Notes under the pieces: generated by a model
What the model saw: the letters and a program-made list of their open reading frames with translations, nothing else
What the model was told of the DNA's origin: nothing
The model's database searches: none
Assembly (NCBI GenBank): GCA_019232645.1
Contig: JAFANO010000133.1
Location: forward strand, 1 to 15,684
Direction of reading: 5' to 3'
From: Planctomycetaceae bacterium
GTDB taxonomy: Bacteria > Planctomycetota > Planctomycetia > Isosphaerales > Isosphaeraceae
Length of the DNA stretch: 15,684 nucleotides
Part shown: positions 14,074-15,684 of the stretch, one piece after another
Layout of the letters: the number at the start of each line of letters is the position of its first letter
Numbering within the stretch: position 1 is the stretch's first letter
Made by a program: the position numbers and the translations under genes

Positions 14074-15684
14074 ATGAGCGGAGGTCTCAAGCGCGTCTTC
14101 GGTATCGACCTGGGGACGACCTACTCGGCGATCTCCTATATCGACGAGCACGGCAAGCCCGTGGTCGTCCCCAACCAGGAGAGCGAGCGGATCACTCCGT
14201 CGGTCGTGCTCTTCGACGGTGACAGCATCATCGTCGGCAACACGGCCAAGGAGTCGGCCAAGGTCGAGCCCCACCGCGTGGTCTCTCGGATCAAGCAGCA
14301 TATGGGGGACCCCAACTTCGTCTTCGAATACGAGGGTCAGGTCTATAGCCCCGAGGACATCAGCTCGTTCATCCTCCGGAAGGTGGTCGGCGACGCCGAG
14401 GCCGCGCTGGGGGACGAGGCGATCCGCGACGTCGTGATCACCTGCCCGGCCTACTTCGGGACCGACGAGCGCGAAGCGACGGCCAACGCCGGCCGGTTGG
14501 CCGGCTTGAACGTCCGGGCGATCCTGAATGAGCCGACCGCCGCCGCGATCGCCTACGGCCTGGAGCAGGCCGAGGACCAGACCGTGCTCGTCTACGACCT
14601 CGGGGGCGGCACCTTCGACGTCACGATGATCGCGATCAAGGACCGCCTGATCCGCGTCATCTGCACCGGCGGCGACCACCGCCTCGGCGGCGTCCTCTGG
14701 GACGAAGCCATCGTCCTGTATCTGGCCGACCAGTTCCGGGAGCGGACCGGCGTCGCGTCGGACCCGATGGACGACCCCGAGGTCCTCAACGACCTCTTCC
14801 TCCAGGCCGAGCGGGGCAAGAAGACGCTCACCCAGCGCGAGAAGGCCCCCTTCCGCGTCACCCACGCCGGGCAGCAGGCGCGGGTCGAGCTGGAGCGGGC
14901 CAAGTTCGAGGAGATCACCCGGCACCTGCTCGACCGGACCATCGAGCTGACCCGCGAGATGCTCGCCGAGGCCAACGCGAAGGGCGACTCGCACTTCGAC
15001 AAGATCATCCTGGTCGGCGGCGCGACGCGGATGCCCCAGGTCCGCGACCGGATCGTCGCCGAGCTCAAGCTGGTGCCCGAGAGCTTCGACCCCGACGAGG
15101 CGGTCGCCAAGGGCGCCGCGCTGTTCGGCCTCAAGGAGGCGCTCCAGGACGAGGTCAAGGAGATCCTCGCCCCGACCATCCCCGAGGCCGAAGGGCAGGG
15201 GGGCCAACTCGACCTCGACGCCGTCAACGCGGCGCAGGTGACCGAGGCGCTCGACCACCTCGAGCAGCACCTGGGCTTCACCCTGACCGGCCCGGTCCGC
15301 GAGCTGGTCAATACCCGGATCGTCAACGTCCTGAGCAAGAGCCTGGGCGTCGTCGCCCGCGACGACCGCAACCACGATGTCGTCGTCTACCTGCTGCCGC
15401 GCAACGGCGAGGTCCCGATGGAGCGGAGCAGCGACTTCGGCACCGACGTCGCCGACCAGGCGGGCGTGGACATCCGCGTCATGGCTGGCGAGCGCGACAG
15501 CCCCGACCCGCTCGACTGCAAGGACGTCGGCATCGCGACCCTGAACCTCCCCGCCGGCCTGCCCGCGCGGAGCCCGATCCGCGTCAAGTTCGCGATCGAC
15601 CGCGACGGGAGGTTGAGAGTCACCGCCACCGACCTGACCAGCGGCGGCTCGATCGACGTCGAGTTCGAGACCGAGGCCGTCATG
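14074..15684 (+). CDS. DnaK-like Hsp70 chaperone, 3' end beyond the window
   Basis: The frame stays open to the last base (537 codons). The ATPase domain is complete: GIDLGTTYSAISY (residues 10-22), Lys74 in SRIKQHMG (matching the catalytic Lys of DnaK), ILNEPTAAAIAYGLE, phosphate loop 2 YDLGGGTFDVTMI with Asp175, and the adenosine motif LVGGATRMPQVR (313-324). After AKGAALFGLKEAL there is an extra segment of about 50 residues (366-415). The linker-like RIVNVLSKSLGVV and a beta-rich substrate domain ending ...DRDGRLRVTATD follow. AGGAG at 14061-14065 is 8 bases before ATG 14074. The classical VLLLDV linker sequence is not kept. It is an Hsp70 related to DnaK but probably not the housekeeping DnaK: no grpE or dnaJ is seen upstream. 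Confidence 0.88.
   Translation, partial: MSGGLKRVFGIDLGTTYSAISYIDEHGKPVVVPNQESERITPSVVLFDGDSIIVGNTAKESAKVEPHRVVSRIKQHMGDPNFVFEYEGQVYSPEDISSFILRKVVGDAEAALGDEAIRDVVITCPAYFGTDEREATANAGRLAGLNVRAILNEPTAAAIAYGLEQAEDQTVLVYDLGGGTFDVTMIAIKDRLIRVICTGGDHRLGGVLWDEAIVLYLADQFRERTGVASDPMDDPEVLNDLFLQAERGKKTLTQREKAPFRVTHAGQQARVELERAKFEEITRHLLDRTIELTREMLAEANAKGDSHFDKIILVGGATRMPQVRDRIVAELKLVPESFDPDEAVAKGAALFGLKEALQDEVKEILAPTIPEAEGQGGQLDLDAVNAAQVTEALDHLEQHLGFTLTGPVRELVNTRIVNVLSKSLGVVARDDRNHDVVVYLLPRNGEVPMERSSDFGTDVADQAGVDIRVMAGERDSPDPLDCKDVGIATLNLPAGLPARSPIRVKFAIDRDGRLRVTATDLTSGGSIDVEFETEAVM

Noticed and set aside
13891..15375. 494-aa minus-strand open frame
   Set aside because: It is antisense to the DnaK-like gene, which has all ATPase motifs; the translation is low-complexity and rich in Asp/Gly/Val/Leu.

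Overview
The window is high-GC DNA whose flanking genes look planctomycete-like (Isosphaeraceae/Gemmatales type). This is an inference from three things: strongly G/C-ending codons, a DUF2760 gene directly followed by an Hsp70-like ATPase, and a tiny secreted Tyr-rich protein beside a second Hsp70. No rRNA or marker gene is present to fix the taxonomy.

Layout. (1) 1-1983, plus strand: a leader with a good promoter, a group I cysteine desulfurase (IscS/NifS type) and an A-type Fe-S carrier (IscA/HesB), closed by a hairpin terminator. (2) 2159-3142, minus: a D-2-hydroxyacid dehydrogenase of the phosphoglycerate-dehydrogenase type, convergent with the Fe-S pair. (3) 3306-10650, minus: a complete malonate decarboxylase operon, mdcA-B-C-D-E-F-G-H in transcription order. 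It encodes the ACP transferase (MdcA), both halves of prosthetic-group synthesis and attachment (MdcB, MdcG), the acyl carrier protein (MdcC), the two biotin-independent decarboxylase subunits (MdcD, MdcE), an AEC-family malonate carrier (MdcF) and the malonyl transacylase that primes the enzyme (MdcH). Three junctions (C/D, D/E, G/H) are 4-base ATGA overlaps. (4) 10852-13326, plus: a promoter, a DUF2760 protein and an Hsp70-like ATPase without a lid domain. (5) 13408-13728, minus: a secreted 106-aa Tyr-rich protein. (6) 14074 to the window end, plus: a DnaK-like Hsp70 with an extra ~50-residue segment before the interdomain linker; its 3' end lies outside the window.

How it works together. 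The mdc genes should allow malonate uptake (MdcF) and its conversion to acetate and CO2. MdcB makes 2'-(5''-triphosphoribosyl)-3'-dephospho-CoA, MdcG loads it onto Ser25 of MdcC, MdcH malonylates the carrier for the first turnover, MdcA exchanges malonate for acetate on the carrier, and MdcD/E decarboxylate the malonyl thioester. All catalytic and accessory parts are present and intact; no regulator is in the window. The operon sits between unrelated, planctomycete-like genes and is best known from Proteobacteria, so acquisition by transfer is a reasonable hypothesis.

The most unusual parts are the mdc operon in this background, the Hsp70/DUF2760/Tyr-rich neighbourhood, and a 20-bp exact repeat shared by the regions upstream of the DUF2760 gene and the Tyr-rich gene. 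No tRNA, rRNA, CRISPR array, transposase or insertion sequence was seen.
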